This document shows positions 1 to 11,768 of a stretch of 64,000 bases of DNA, one piece after another. Position numbers and translations under genes: made by a program. Every line of letters starts with the position of its first letter. Position 1 is the stretch's first letter. The DNA comes from Aplidium turbinatum (lineage: Eukaryota > Chordata > Ascidiacea > Aplousobranchia > Polyclinidae). The notes beneath the pieces are model-generated. The model saw nothing but the letters and a program-made list of their open reading frames with translations, was not told the origin of the DNA and did no database searches. The stretch covers positions 12,710,001 to 12,774,000 of the forward strand of contig OU964934.1 in assembly GCA_918807975.1 (NCBI GenBank). Direction: 5' to 3'.

Positions 1-1503
1 ATATTTTGCGGTGCTTTCTGTCATGTAGGTTTTGTTGCAAGGTTGACTTTACGCTTGCAATATACTTTTTTTTATCCCATCAACCTTTTAGCATGTACCT
101 TTAATAGCTTGCAAGGTTTTGCCATAATTTTCTGTGCATTGGCTTGTTGGCATAACGTACATTACGCCACTGAACAAACCAGCAACAAAAAATTAAATCA
201 GAATATTTTTTGATTTTTGACCCGACAGTAGCCTATTTTTCTGTTTAATGATTATATCGCAGTATGGTAACTTTTGAGTGTTTCATTTTCTGGTTGGAAA
301 TGTCGCTCATTTATGACGTTATGTGCTTCAATAAATTCCTTGATTTCGATTCTGACTTGAATGGCCTTGTTTACGTTTAAGATACGTTACCGTTCCATTT
401 GTTCTCTGTACTCAAATGTGTTTTTCGTGACGTTATGTTTGTTTACAATATATTGCAGAGCAGCCTTCTTCAGGGGTTACTATTGGTCATTTGCAGGCTG
501 TCAAATGTCAACCAGTTGCATGTTTAAATATCTGCCAAGGCAAAGATGGCTTAGATTTTCTGCTCTCTTTATCCCTTGACTAGTTTTTGAAGTCAAGTCA
601 TCTTTTTAACTACTTATTCCGACATCATTCCGCTGGGCTCTGTTAAAACTTATTTGTGTTGTAGCAATTAGTCTATACAAAAAAATATGCTCACGCTTTA
701 TCGATTCACATTTTCTGCATCAAACAGAAACATTAAATGTGAAACATGGAAACAGCTTGCATTATAAACAATTTTTTCATACAATTTGTATGTGAGACAA
801 TACATTTTTGGCATAGCCACTTGAGCGGAAAACGAACAGACGTTTACTTGCTTTTTTTCTTTAGCCAACCAAATCGCTTGTGCCGATTTCAGGTGCAAAG
901 ATATTACACCCGGTCACTAAACTCTATAAATTTAAGGTTCATCTTTCGTTGGAAAATTTACATTCGTTCACCCATAGTTAACGCTTATAGAAATATCCGC
1001 AGAATGTCCAAACAATGTTTTGAACATGTTTGCAGGCTTGGAGTTTGTATTTCCTCAGTTTCTTGATGTTTTGGAAATTGGTTTGACGTCATTGAAGGTT
1101 GAGCTTATTCATGAAGGGTCTTAAGGAGGTTTGACGCCACTACATGGCTTGATGGGGCGGAAGCACTCAATGGTTCATGCCATGATTGACAAAGTCGAGG
1201 AAACGTTGTTTAAATGAAGCCCTTGTGTGGTTTACTTCAGGATTTATGATGAAATATTGATTTTGACACTTGACCAACTGCATTAGCCTACTTTTTTAAC
1301 GGGATCTATACATTCGCCATTGTTCACATCAATCAAAGCTTGCTTGTATGAAGCAAATTACCAAAGCAGTTTTCAAACTCACCTAGTCAACAGAATAGGT
1401 ATTTTTCGCATTGATTCGAAGTCTCCAGGCGTTGAAAAAAGATAGTACTCGTTGTCTGTGTTTTGAAAACTACTTGTTTCTTTTAGAATTTTTTATTGTG
1501 TAG
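1..1503. other. Unassigned, probably intron of the SDR42E-like gene
   Basis: AT-rich sequence before the first recognisable exon of the SDR42E-like gene. The exon that follows begins in phase 0 in the middle of the protein, so this stretch should be intron, with the 5' exons before base 1. I looked for the catalytic YxxxK exon and the Rossmann-fold exon in all plus-strand frames and did not see them. The short open frames here have no recognisable content. Confidence 0.5.
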
Positions 1504-4091
1504 GCTGGAAAAGCTTACTTTGTGTCAGACAACAACCCGATAAAGGTGTACGATTTCCTTCAGCCTTTAGTAAGTTATATTTTGAAATACTTATACAGCT
1601 TTTATTTTTGACATGACGTGAATCATCTGCCGCGTAACCTGAAAGTTTATTGATTGAACTGCCTGATTTATTTGCCTCATCTACCGTTGCTCTGCTGACC
1701 ACCGAACGTCGCAATTGCACACAAACGCACAGCTTCCTCACAAACAAAGCGTTCAGTTTCTGCTCTGATTTGCTTTTATTTCGTGTTTCGGTATCCAGTT
1801 GTTTCAAATACTTTTGCTACCTTTTCTTATTTTACGTTAAATCGCCAGCAATAATATGAAGTCACTTTCGGAGTATTGATGTAAACAAATCAAATCAAAT
1901 ATAGTTATTACTATCTGAAGCCTTTATGATGTAAACAATCATGTACTCTAGCTTTTAAATTTAATTTTTTTTATTTGCAATGCACTAAGCAAGCACTTTT
2001 TATTACATTTTTCGATGGTTTGATATAGCATTCTTAAAAGAATACTTATTACTTATCCTTTAAAAAAAAAGTGAAATCAAAAACGATTTGCCCCTAATTG
2101 CCGTTAACAAATGCGGCCATGATACTGTTGCAGATGCAGCAACTAATATGAGATATTCTTTCGCTTTCACTTTGCTTTCAGTTTCATCAATTGGATGCAA
2201 CAGTGCCGAGGTGGAAGTGTCCATATTTTCTAATTTACTTTATCGGTAAGTTCTTGTGCACGATTAGTTTCCGCGGTGAGTCAGTAACTTTATGAATAAA
2301 AAATTAAGAATATGGTCGGAAAAAAATTGTTACATTTTCATAGCTCTTTTAATTAACATCGTAGTTATCAAAACTTTTATGATGCGTTTGTAAGGTGAGG
2401 AGGAATTCTTAACATAAACTTTGCTTGATTGAGAATCTCATAACTTTGACAAGGGAGTCATGTTTGTGTCATGCTGTGCGAATAAAAATTCAATCGCCAT
2501 CTCCGCTTGAAGCAGATTGCGCATCAACATGGATCCATGACCATGAGTCACGGTTTTTAGCTAGCTCGCCCAGTGTCGTCAAATTGAGTTCGGTCCATGA
2601 CTGGATGTTGTCATGCCATCGTCTTGGTGGTCTGCCCCTTTTTCTCTTTCTATTTGTTTCAGCCTACATCAATCCGAGGCTGCTGATTTAAACCCCTGGC
2701 CGTAACTGTCACATCAGTCCGGGGGTGCTGATGTGCCCTCCTGGTCGACGTGCGAGGACCCGGATGTAATATATTCTTAGTTGCGATGCCATTAGTTTGA
2801 CATATTGATACCGTGAGATTTTAAAGGCCGTACTGCTTCCATGCTGGCTCACTGCAGGTTGGAAGAGAGTGATTAGTTTATGTCACTGTCATCAGGAGAT
2901 TGTCTTACGGGGCTAGAGAGCTCTTTTGCCCTAGTCGGGGGGACTAGGTTTTGTCTGGCCTCTACCTTTCGATCAACCTCGCTTGGGTGGCCCTTCCAGG
3001 AGCAAATGCTCCCGCCAGTACAGTTCTAGAGGTCATTGAGGCACTGAAACTCTTTCACCACGTTAAAGTAGTAGTCCAAGAGAGACTACTACTTTCAAGA
3101 TTCGTCTCTGGATTTAGTTATTTTCTTAACGAAGGCACGATGTTACTCCGCAAACGTTTAAATTAGTTGCCTTTTTTCTGGTTTGTTCAACCCATGTTGT
3201 TCAACCCAATTTCGATGACGATTTTTTTTTTATAAATTCTATGAACTTCCAGCTTTCATCACCGAATTGCTACATGATCTCATGAAGCCCTGGTGCGCGT
3301 TTCAACCGTTTTTAACCAGAAACGAGGTATGTTTTAGAAAACTAAAGTGTAAAATATTAACATACGTCCAACAGCTATACGTCCTTGCAACTGTTCTAAT
3401 TAATAGCTCAAGACCAATATAATTAATTTATACGCTTAGATTTTGTATGTATTTTCTTGATAGGTTATGAAAATGTCTTTGGATCATTATCATTCGATGG
3501 ACAATGCGATGAAAGAATTAGGGTACAGGCCAAGGAGATACGACTTTGCGGACACGGTGGCACTGTATCTAAAAGAACAGAAAGTTTACAATCCGTGCAC
3601 AGATCAAACCACGGGTACGTCACGTTTGACATGTAGGATCTAGACATACTTAAATTCCGAGATCTTTGAAAGTAAAAAGGATGATAGTGCATATGAAAAA
3701 ACTGTTGTTTTATGGAAACACATGGTATTACATGCGAAGGAAAGGCTACTTTACAAACGACGCCACTCTGTCCACTTCTGGCTTGAATTCAATAGCCTAC
3801 CTAGAAACAGTAGATAGCTGTCACCACGTGGCGATTTGCAACCACTAACTTTCTAGAATTCAGTTTCTGGTGTTTTTTTTGTGCATCACCTTTTCTACTG
3901 GGTAGCCGAGTGGTATGATCATCGGAATGATGGCACTCTTTCTTCATGTAACTTTTTTCATTTTTTCAGAGACCACTCAAAGTGAAGCCGAATGGTTCTG
4001 GATTGTGATGACTTCAACATGTGTTTTTGTTTTGCTAAGTATCTTCACCAAATGCGTTTTCAACGATGACATATTGCACTTGTTTTTCTAA
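1504..4091 (+). CDS. SDR42E1: SDR42E1-like short-chain dehydrogenase, 3' part (five exons)
   Basis: C-terminal part of an extended short-chain dehydrogenase of the 3-beta-HSD group. Exons: 1504-1569, 2182-2245, 3253-3326, 3464-3614, 3970-4091 (stop TAA 4089-4091). All borders are AG/GT and the phases join without a break, giving 177 codons. Exon 1 reads AGKAYFVSDNNPIKVYDF, matching the YFISDG region of SDR42E1. Exons 3-4 carry FQPFLTRNEV and then HYHSMDNAMKELGYRP, matching the family's FQPFLTRTEV...HYFSLEKAKKELGY segment. The last exon encodes a hydrophobic run (WFWIVMTSTCVFVLLSIF) near the C-terminus, in the place of the family's membrane anchor. The cofactor site and catalytic YxxxK are not in the window. 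NSDHL and HSD3B are less likely because they lack this PFLTR/KELGY pattern. Substrate unknown; family members act on sterol-like or retinoid-like substrates at membranes. Confidence 0.82.
2490..2639 (-). mobile_element. LINE remnant: C-terminal end of a non-LTR reverse transcriptase ORF
   Basis: Read on the minus strand this gives RGRPPRRWHDNIQSWT, then ELAKNRDSW and a TGA stop at 2490-2492. The GRP..RW.DNI..W...L..LA..R..W pattern is typical of the extreme C-terminus of LINE reverse-transcriptase ORFs. It sits antisense in intron 2 of the SDR42E-like gene. No RT core motifs remain next to it, so it is a short 3' fragment. Clade not assigned. Confidence 0.7.
2640..3170. repeat. GC-richer interspersed-repeat-like stretch in SDR42E intron 2
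   Basis: Compared with the AT-rich flanks this block is GC-rich and written in LINE/SINE-like style. It begins at the LINE fragment and may be further degraded sequence of the same insertion. It contains an internal near-repeat (GGCTGCTGATTTAAACCCC and GGGGTGCTGATGTGCCC). No coding or splice signal fits the surrounding gene. Confidence 0.35.
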
Positions 4092-5584
4092 AAAAATATT
4101 ATTTGTAGCAAAGTATGTCTCGTATTATCGAGCATGACGTGGTTTCAAACCGCCGACTCTGTTGCAAGACCAATGCATTTTCTTTGCTTTCATCGTTTTA
4201 GTTTGCTAGGTATTGTTCTTAAATCAGATTGGGCATCTTTTAGTTGGTTTTAACTGTATTTTGATGACATTTGTAACACGAAAGTGTGGAAGAACGTAGG
4301 CTACAACGTTTTAATGCAGGCAGCTTGGTTTTAGAATGTTTGCCACGGCCGTCGGGCACAGTTTAATTTCAGTATACTGTAATTTACGACTCCTTTTGTG
4401 TGCATCAAAGTTTCATCACAGAATTTTAACCCTAGTTAGTTACAGAAGGTTCTTGCCAGACACTGACTCTTTCAAAAAACTATTTTAAAATATACACTTA
4501 AAACACTGTGTTTCCAACATTTACTGTGCCTTTTTAATGACGAGTTTGTAAACAACATTTCTGATATACCTCGATAGAAATAATAATTAATATACAGCTT
4601 GAGCTAAACGGATAAATTCATTTTAATCTTTTCTCTGTCAAGCCAGAAAATAAATGATATAATACAATTATGCGTAAACTCCAGTAAGTAAAGCGATGAC
4701 TACCATCTCTGAAATCTAACTAGCTGAAATTTAACTTGAGGTATCAAATGCATGTTGTTTTGCCTTAAACAGATCTCAGCGTAAAAGAATTAATAAATGT
4801 AAATGCTAGTTTTTTTTTTTACTGAACGAAAATGCAAAATACGATTTCACGATAGCCTAGTATCAAAACTATGTTGTTTTTAGGCTATAAGCCTAGAACA
4901 ACGTTACTTAGTTTTAAAAAGCATAAATACTGTAGGCTACCAACCTGAAAATGCACATGCACTGTACTAACAAGAAACCTGGACTAACTGTATATTCATT
5001 TACTGTTTGCTAACGTCGATATGAGTTTTTGAGCTTTTAAAATGTTATGATTAGGCTACTGTGTATTGTATTCAACTGTGCTTTCTTTATTACCTAACCT
5101 TTTGCCAACCTCATTACACAGTAACACACGCCATTTGCTTTTTGAAAATTAGTATAATTGCATTAGTTTGCCCATTGTCTTGATTACGCATTATCATTGC
5201 TCATTTTATCATTACCATGACATAGCACATCACCGTACTCATTACTTTAGGTGGAGCTCAAGTGCTGTTAGCTTGCCCTTTTTATTATGATCTCCATTGT
5301 TGAACAATATCTTGAGCCGACAGCATATGAGACATTCTATAATGTTGATGGGCGGCAAAGACAGATATTGTTGTCTTTGCTCAAACGTATTTTTTGCGAT
5401 ATTACATTGTTGTTTCAAGTATGTCTTCATTTTTGAAATCTTTTTAAAATCAAAGTTTTGGACTTACCTCCCATATTCTTTACTTGCACATTTTTATCTC
5501 AAGCGCTAGAGTATTTTTCTTATTTCAAGTGTGTTAGTTTACAAAGTGCATTTTGTTTATTGACAGCTCTTCAAAAGCAACTGA
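4092..5584. other. 3' flank of the SDR42E-like gene, nothing recognised
   Basis: The stop codon is followed by AT-rich DNA with no convincing exon on either strand. The first good AATAAA after the stop is at 4649-4654 and could end the transcript about 560 bases past the stop. Confidence 0.4.
4649..4654 (+). terminator. Candidate polyadenylation signal (AATAAA) of the SDR42E-like gene
   Basis: Canonical AATAAA downstream of the TAA stop in the sense direction. The match is exact but the motif is common in AT-rich DNA. Confidence 0.35.
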
Positions 5585-5587
5585 ATA

Positions 5588-5662
5588 AGTTTGACGTCTG
5601 ACGATTGATTGTCTGACGACAGATTGACGTCTGACGACATCGAATGACGACGTCGTCTGCAT
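5588..5662. repeat. Short imperfect tandem array of TTGACGTCTGACGA-type units
   Basis: The unit TTGACGTCTGACGA recurs, with diverged GTCTGACGA units between and a GACGACGTCGTC end. The run is rich in CpG against a very AT-rich background. It could be a minisatellite or a cluster of CRE-like TGACGT sites; no gene start lies next to it. Confidence 0.55.
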
Positions 5663-7081
5663 CGGGCGTCACTCGCCTCATATGCGTTAGTTTCAAAGTG
5701 ACAACGATCACTTTGAAGTTATCTTGTGTTGTAACCAGTGTCATTGTTGGTTCTTCATTGCTTTCCGCATCATAGAATCAGTGCGATTGCATTGTGGATT
5801 ACAGCTGAATGTGTTTTTATCGTATTGTAGGTCGGCTGCTCTGTTACTTTATCAATTTAACTTTATCTGATGTGGGCTATTTACTTAGTTTAATTTTCTG
5901 ATCATGGTTTTTGCTGGTTTTGACTATTTTACCCCAAATAATAGGCTACAGTGCTTTCTCGATTATCCGGTGTAGTTGGGACAACCGTTTTAAAAAATTA
6001 CCGGATAAGCATAAATAAACGGATAATTAAATTTTTATATTTAAGCTTAAAAAAAAACGGAAAAATAATATGTACTTTTATTGTAGGCTTACTGTAGCCC
6101 ACAGCAGTGTTTTTCAACCTTTTATGAGCCACAGAACACATCATGGATTAAAATAATCTTGCGGAATAACAAACGAAATGTTATAATGATGCAATAAAAT
6201 AAACAACGCAGTAACACTTTATTTTCAATTATTCTCAGGGCCTGTTAGACTGAGGCACAAAGTTGATGTTAGGGAAGGAATTGCAGAAAAGCAAACGCGT
6301 AGCAGTAGGCCCTAGCTCTTGTGATTTTCGACCGGTGTTCCATGGAACACTGGTCAAACTAATAAATTTCATGCGGAATATCTGACAATCTTTTACGGAA
6401 CCCCGGTTGTATTTTTACAAACTTGTAAGTTATTCACAAAAAGGCAGAACAAGTTGAAGTGAAATATTGTTGTCGATTGCACTGCAGTAGTAGACTCACC
6501 TAAAGTAATGTTAAACGTCACCCAATTTATACTGAGAAAAGAATGTATAATTGAGGTAAAGAGTATAAAGCGCTGGTTTGATTGGAACGCCTGCGAACAA
6601 TCAAGTCAGAAGTTTGCACCCTGGACACAAGAATATTACGCTAACTAACGTAAAACTAGAACAAAAATCACTGGTCTAAAGTATAAGTATTGATAGACGT
6701 TCGACACTAGTTGAAGACATTGTCCGCTTGAGTATGAGTTGCGACAGCCAGTAGATCTACTGAAGAATGAAACAACTTTAGTTTAGGAGAAGATTCACGT
6801 TTTTCAGCAGCTACCTCACGAAGTTGAACCAATGTGGAACTGTGGAAGTATTTGAAACTGTTGCTGATGTGCAAGTGCTGAAACTGTTGCTTCCGGCTGA
6901 AAACGGAGCCACGGTAGACATTGATCAAACATTCGCATTGCCTCTGCATGAGAAACAGGACATTGTGCTTTTTGCATTAAATGTTTTGCATTCTCATCTA
7001 CATTCTCTTTATTCGTTAAGAAAGAGTTTTGAAGCCAATCGTTGAATATGACTGCTGTAAACCCAAGTATTTTTCTAGCTT
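5663..7081. other. Non-coding, with degraded DNA-transposon ends
   Basis: At about 5945 the sequence TACAGTGCTTTCTCGATTATCCGG looks like a pogo/Tigger terminal repeat with its TA target, and the ACCGGATAA words that follow fit. At about 6106 (CAGTGTTTTTCAACCTTTTATG) and 6320 (GATTTTCGACCGGTGTTCC) there are hAT/Charlie-style ends with the usual GGAACAC words. I could not pair any of them with a second end, so no full element is claimed. No gene seen. Confidence 0.35.
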
Positions 7082-7205
7082 CAATCAATCAATCATTTTA
7101 TTTTTCGTCATTAACGCGTCCGGGACGAAAAAGATACTAACTACAAAAATCGATATAAACCTACCAGCACGTTAACGAACGGGAAAAGGTGGCAAAACCT
7201 TGAAA
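7082..7205 (-). repeat. Interspersed repeat with (TTGA)n tail, copy 1 (minus orientation)
   Basis: About 120 bases from the TCAATCAATCAATCATT tail through the ACGCGTCC and CGATATAAACCTACCAGCACG blocks to GGTGGCAAAACCTTG. Almost the same sequence occurs inverted at 8696-8845. The short tandem tail, the single shared end and the dispersed copies fit the 3' end of a non-LTR element or SINE. The following DNA to about 7860 may be more of the same element, but I could not prove it. Confidence 0.7.
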
Positions 7206-8319
7206 GGTTTAAAACGTGCCTGAATGAAAAATTATGTAGGCTAGTAGGCTACAGTATCAGTAGGCTAGTTAGCACGGCCACAAAACCCAAAAAAACAAAT
7301 AGCAAAAAATAAAACAAAAACAGAGAAGCACACATGTAGCCTAATAAATGACAGCCTAATGAAAAGTGTTGTGGATTAAATTTGCCAGGTCCAATCTTGA
7401 TGTGGATGAGCAGTTATAATAATAATAATAGGATGGAGAAAGAAAACCGGACATAAAAGAAACCCATCCTCAGGCAAAAGCCTGTTTCAATGTGGCCCAG
7501 GAGAGCAGGTGTTGAGCTCTTTCTATGGTTAGACTGCACATCACACAGTAGCCTAAGACGATTGAGGTTTGATATCCAGTTTAAGGTATTGTTTCTTGTC
7601 CTGGTGGGTGATGGAATGGATGAGCTGGTAGATGATGATGTCCTGATGGTGTTGTTGATGAAGCTCTCATCCCCCTTTGCGACGTGTCGTGTTGATTATG
7701 GAGTATTGCGTTTGCTGTTACTTCGATATTGCGTTTGCTTCGATACACAACAGGCAATGTAGATTTGCCAATTCCACAAAAACAAAGGGAATTATTTGCC
7801 TTGCTGCTAAACAACAATGGCAGTTTAATGCAGTCCCAAACTGTGGTATGGGCAGAGCCTCATAGTGACTCTGGTATGCGTACCACTAGTGGTTTATGAT
7901 GCCACATCTAGCTCAGTGGTTCTTAAACTTTCTTCGTTGCATCGTTTTTTAAAAATTTTGTTGGACTTGCAAATCATCAATTGGCGCAGCTCCAGTTGCT
8001 TTAGGTAGGCTATGTGGAGCCAACTGGTTCTTCCAACTAATAATCTAATTCATCTGTTTCAAACTATTAGGTTTGGTGACCGTGCTTTATTCACTTTCAT
8101 CTACGTAACCTTTAAATCTGCATCGCATGCACGTTTTAAACTTCTGTGGTTTTGCCAACTTTTCCTTTTGTTCCCGTACACCATTCGTAACTTGTTTTCC
8201 GACAAAGAAAAAATAAATTGAATTGAATTACGTGGTCAGGGACTTCAGTCTTACTTTGCCACCAGAAAGAACTGCTTTTTCTACCATATTTTCATAGTTT
8301 GTATTGAATTCAATAAATT
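7206..8319. other. Non-coding, no gene recognised
   Basis: Contains a short AAT microsatellite near 7416-7431 and a hAT-like end (CAGTGGTTCTTAAACTTT) at about 7915 without a partner. Open frames of 60-90 codons overlap one another in opposite strands and resemble nothing I know. Confidence 0.4.
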
Positions 8320-8327
8320 GTTGAGTT

Positions 8328-8984
8328 CAGTAGCGTAGCCAGAAATTTGGAAAGGGGGGGGGGGGGTTTGGCGACCGGCGAGCGAAGCCCGACGGTGTGT
8401 TGGCGTAAGACGACACCCAGCGGCGGGAGGTCTGGGGGGCTCCCCCAGAAAATTTTGAAAAATTACTTTGAATTTGGTGCATTCTGAGAGCATTTTCAAC
8501 AAAAATGTGGGTATGAATATTCCTGTAAAATGGTGCTGTCAGGTGGCATAGCAAAAGGATAAGATCATGTTTTTTTCGGCATTTTTCGGAAATAAAGCTA
8601 AGTCTCTATGTTTTATTGTTGCTAATTCCTGGCTGAGATGTTTGAATGTTTGGTATTGGCAAAACTCGCTCTTTTAATGCAGTTTCAAGTTCAAGGTTTT
8701 GCAGTTCAAGGTTTTGCAGTTCAAGGTTTTGCCACCTTTTCCCGTTCGTTAACGTGCTGGTAGGTTTATATCGATTTTTGTAGTTAGTATCTTTTTCGTT
8801 CCGGACGCGTTAATGACGAAAAATAAAATGATTGATTGAATTAGGCAATTTTTTTTTAGACTGAAAGCATCATTCTCAAGCATAAAGAGACTGAAAGCAT
8901 CATTCTCAATACCGTGACGTCACACTCGTGCCAAAGGGGGGGTTGTAACCCCCAAAACCCCCCCCCCCCTTGGCTACGCCACTG
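8328..8984. mobile_element. hAT-type non-autonomous transposon, CAGTRGCGTAGCCA family copy A
   Basis: Ends are CAGTAGCGTAGCCA on the left and TGGCTACGCCACTG on the right, near-perfect inverted repeats followed by G-runs on the left and C-runs on the right. It is flanked by a perfect 8-bp duplication, GTTGAGTT, at 8320-8327 and 8985-8992; an 8-bp duplication is the hallmark of hAT elements. The inside shares a block (AGACGACAC ... CCCAGAAAATTTTGAAAAAT ... GCATTCTGAGAGCATTTTC) with copies at 31337-31717 and 35698-36516. No transposase frame. A copy of the (TTGA)n-tailed repeat lies inside it. Confidence 0.92.
8696..8845 (+). repeat. Interspersed repeat with (TTGA)n tail, copy 2 (plus orientation)
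   Basis: Reverse-complement copy of 7082-7205, running from GTTTTGCCACCTTTTCCCG through CGTGCTGGTAGG to the ATTGATTGA tail, inserted in hAT copy A. It is preceded by a threefold GTTTTGCAGTTCAAG-like repeat. Very close similarity to copy 1 suggests recent activity of the family. Confidence 0.75.
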
Positions 8985-8992
8985 GTTGAGTT

Positions 8993-10235
8993 GTATCAGC
9001 AGTTAGCATTTTTATGTTGATACTGGCAGACTCTGCTAGCATACTAGTGTGAGTATGACAGTCTCACTAATTTCTTGGTTTTTGGCAACACTGGTATAGT
9101 TCTGGTTGGTTGCTCGCTTAAAAATAAATTGCAAAAATGCAAATTGATGTTGCAGTGTTGAGTGTTGTTCAAAGCCTGGCCTGTAACTTTTATTGTTAAC
9201 CACTAATAAGTTCAATGGATTATTTGCTGGAAACACTACATACTTGAGATATGCAAGTTATATATACACTGCACTCTAAGTTTCCGTACTGATAGGGAGA
9301 AAGCGAAACGGCCATATGCTCCACTAGTCAGTTGCCACTCTGCAACAGGTTTCAGTTGTGATAGTCACAGTTGTAGTGATAGAGAACAGGTGCAAAATGT
9401 CTAATTTGTATTGAACTCTCAGCCTGCATGTGCAGAGATTGAATGCTTTATAATTTTTATGTGCAGGTAAATGAATTTATTTAAGGAGATTCTCCTGATG
9501 GAATCAATTTCAGTACAGTACCGTACGGTACCGCCTTTAATAAATTTGTCGAAAAATGTGCTTACTTGTAGAAAACCTTACATGTTATATATCTTTGGAA
9601 AGAGTATGGAAATTGCAATCAAAATATGGCACTTCAATTTTTTCCACGGGTGTATATTTATAAAGTATTACGGTATACGGTAAATGAATTTTGAATTTAT
9701 GTGCTAGAAAAACTTGATATACCATATTTGCAATAGTGTTTTAATTCTAAGTGAAACTGCATAGAAATAGCAAAAATCCTCTCATAGATCACTTCAGTAG
9801 GTTATATATTGCTTATGCCTTCAAAATTTCATGCCATTTGATAAGAAATAAATGAGTAGCGTAGTTGAAAACATCAAAAAATGACTCAAAGAAAACAGCA
9901 TTTGAAAAACACCCATTAAATCACAAGCTACATTACTCACATTTATCACTGTAAGTTTTGACACACAAAGACATTGAATAGAGTCAAAATTTTACCATAT
10001 TCAAAATCACGATAAAATTTACTGCTTTTTAGATACAAAAAAGTTGTTTTTCCATCAGGAGTGCCCTTTAATCAAGCACTTAAACAATGAGTAATAAAAG
10101 ATGCGGTGGCTATTCTTGCCATATACCGGTACTGTGAATATAACCTTTGAGGCTATATACACCTGTTCACTCAAGCATGACGTTTTTTTCTTGCCTTTTC
10201 TTTTTTCAACAACAAAACAAAGCTGCGTTTATAAC
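8993..10235. other. Non-coding, nothing recognised
   Basis: AT-rich DNA between two hAT elements. No exon-like open frame with splice sites and no repeat that I can link to another place in the window. Confidence 0.4.
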
Positions 10236-10243
10236 CTCTAAAG

Positions 10244-11749
10244 CAGAGGTGACAAACCTGCGGCCCGACAAAGAATTTTGTGCGGCACTTGACTATCGCT
10301 CATGCATTAAAGAGTTAAAGACTAAAGACATCTCAAAGCTGTTTTATATCTTCACTGGTTCAGCTTTCCTTTGCTACAGGTCGAGGCTGACAGATGAAAA
10401 TCTTAGTGTGCAGTTGAGAGTTGCCACATCGTCTGTTCGACCTAATATTGAACGCTTACTGCTTAGTCAAGCAAAAAACTTTCCAAAAATCCCACTAAGC
10501 AAAAAATTAAATACTTCAATGTTATTTTTTAATATTTTGTGCTTCAATGCTGCATTAGATAGCTTCAGCTGCATAGGCGCCGACTTTTATTTTTGCACGG
10601 GGTGGCGGATAGCACAATATGGCAACCTAAAAACTTTCAAACTGCATGTTTCTGTTTGATTTTAACTAAGCGTGTTTCGTAAATGCAATTGTCTTTTCAC
10701 ACCTGATTTGTAGCTCGATAATTTACAAAGCAACTTTAAAAACACAGGAAGTATGTCGTGAATTTGATTGTTACGTTGCTGCTCTGACACTTAACATTTG
10801 GCAAAAGTATTTTTGCAAACAGCAGCTCTGTCAATCCAACTGTTAATCAACTGGTCAAGTTGTAACCGTGAAGCTTGGTAGATCGCAAGTAGGTTAAAAA
10901 TTAAAAAAAAAGGTTTTTGAGGGAGGCAATGGAAAGATCGTATTTTATTTATTAATAAATCCCATTGTAAACCTAACAAATGTAACAATGACTTATGACA
11001 AGTAACAAATAAAACGATCGCAACAACAAGGAAAAAACTCGTAGCCACGTGTTGCGTAATCTTCACGTAGCTTGCTTGATGTTACGCGAGTATCATGCTT
11101 GTGACAAATGCAATCATTTTCTTCGCAATACTGTATTGGTTCATCTCTTGCTTTACGTTGAGTTGAAGCAAAAACCAATGATCAAAAAAAGATTTAAACG
11201 TCCGTTCAAATTACATTTATTTGCAGTAAGTAATGTAACCTAAACGGGGTGGCTGCCACCCCGTAAGTCGGCGCCAGTGTTCAGCTGTATGATTCGCATG
11301 GGCTTTTGTTTGTTGTTTGAAAAAAGAAATTTCATTAACTGATTTGTTGTTTCGGAGCATAATGGTCGAAACATTTCGTCAACTTGAGCAAAAAGGATAG
11401 AGCCAAAAGAAGAAGAAATCATGCTCATATGAAAGCAAACGCTTAAACTGGAAAATTAAACTTAGAAAATTAAACTGTCTTTAGTGCAAGTACTGTTGCT
11501 CTATCCTTTTTGCTCAAGTTGATTTGTTTTTATTTTTACTGTTGTATATATGTTTCGATTTTGCGTAAGATAATTTCCACTGTGTGGGTTTTATTACTTT
11601 CATTTGCCGTTTGTTACTTTTCATAAATAATATCTTGAGTCTCTTCTAAAACATTTCATAGTAGGTTACGATTAAAAAGTTGTGTGGCTCGATAACTCGT
11701 GTATGATTGACAAAGCGACTGGCGACCGCAAAAAGGTTTGTCATCCCTG
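10244..11749 (+). mobile_element. hAT (Charlie-like) element with transposase C-terminal remnant
   Basis: Left end CAGAGGTGACAAACCTGCGG, right end GGTTTGTCATCCCTG; these are inverted repeats of the common CAG.GGT..CAAACC hAT type. Flanks CTCTAAAG (10236-10243) and CTGTAAAG (11750-11757) agree at 7 of 8 positions, a slightly decayed duplication. Just inside the left end, about 10380-10480 reads SRLTDENLSVQLRVATSSV and then PNIERLL, which resembles the RLTDEHL..CLR.A.....PDI..L C-terminus of Charlie-type hAT transposases. Most of the transposase is gone, so the element is a deletion derivative. It carries another hAT insertion at 10572-11279. Confidence 0.82.
10572..11279. mobile_element. hAT-type MITE, CATAGGCGCCGACTT family copy 1 (nested)
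   Basis: Ends CATAGGCGCCGACTT and AAGTCGGCGCCAGTG are inverted repeats. The flanking 8-bp duplication TTCAGCTG (10564-10571 and 11280-11287) is perfect. It interrupts the hAT element 10244-11749, so it is the younger insertion. No coding frame of its own is recognisable. A second family member with the same termini lies 490 bases downstream. Confidence 0.9.
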
Positions 11750-11768
11750 CTGTAAAGTCTAAACTCAA

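Noticed and set aside
7914-7940. Left end of a Charlie-type hAT element (CAGTGGTTCTTAAACTTT)
   Set aside because: No matching right end or 8-bp duplication found in the following 3 kb.
10147-10659. 170-codon open frame on the plus strand as a host gene
   Set aside because: Its recognisable part is a hAT transposase C-terminus starting at the element's left end; the remainder is low-complexity sequence before and after. Treated as part of the transposon.
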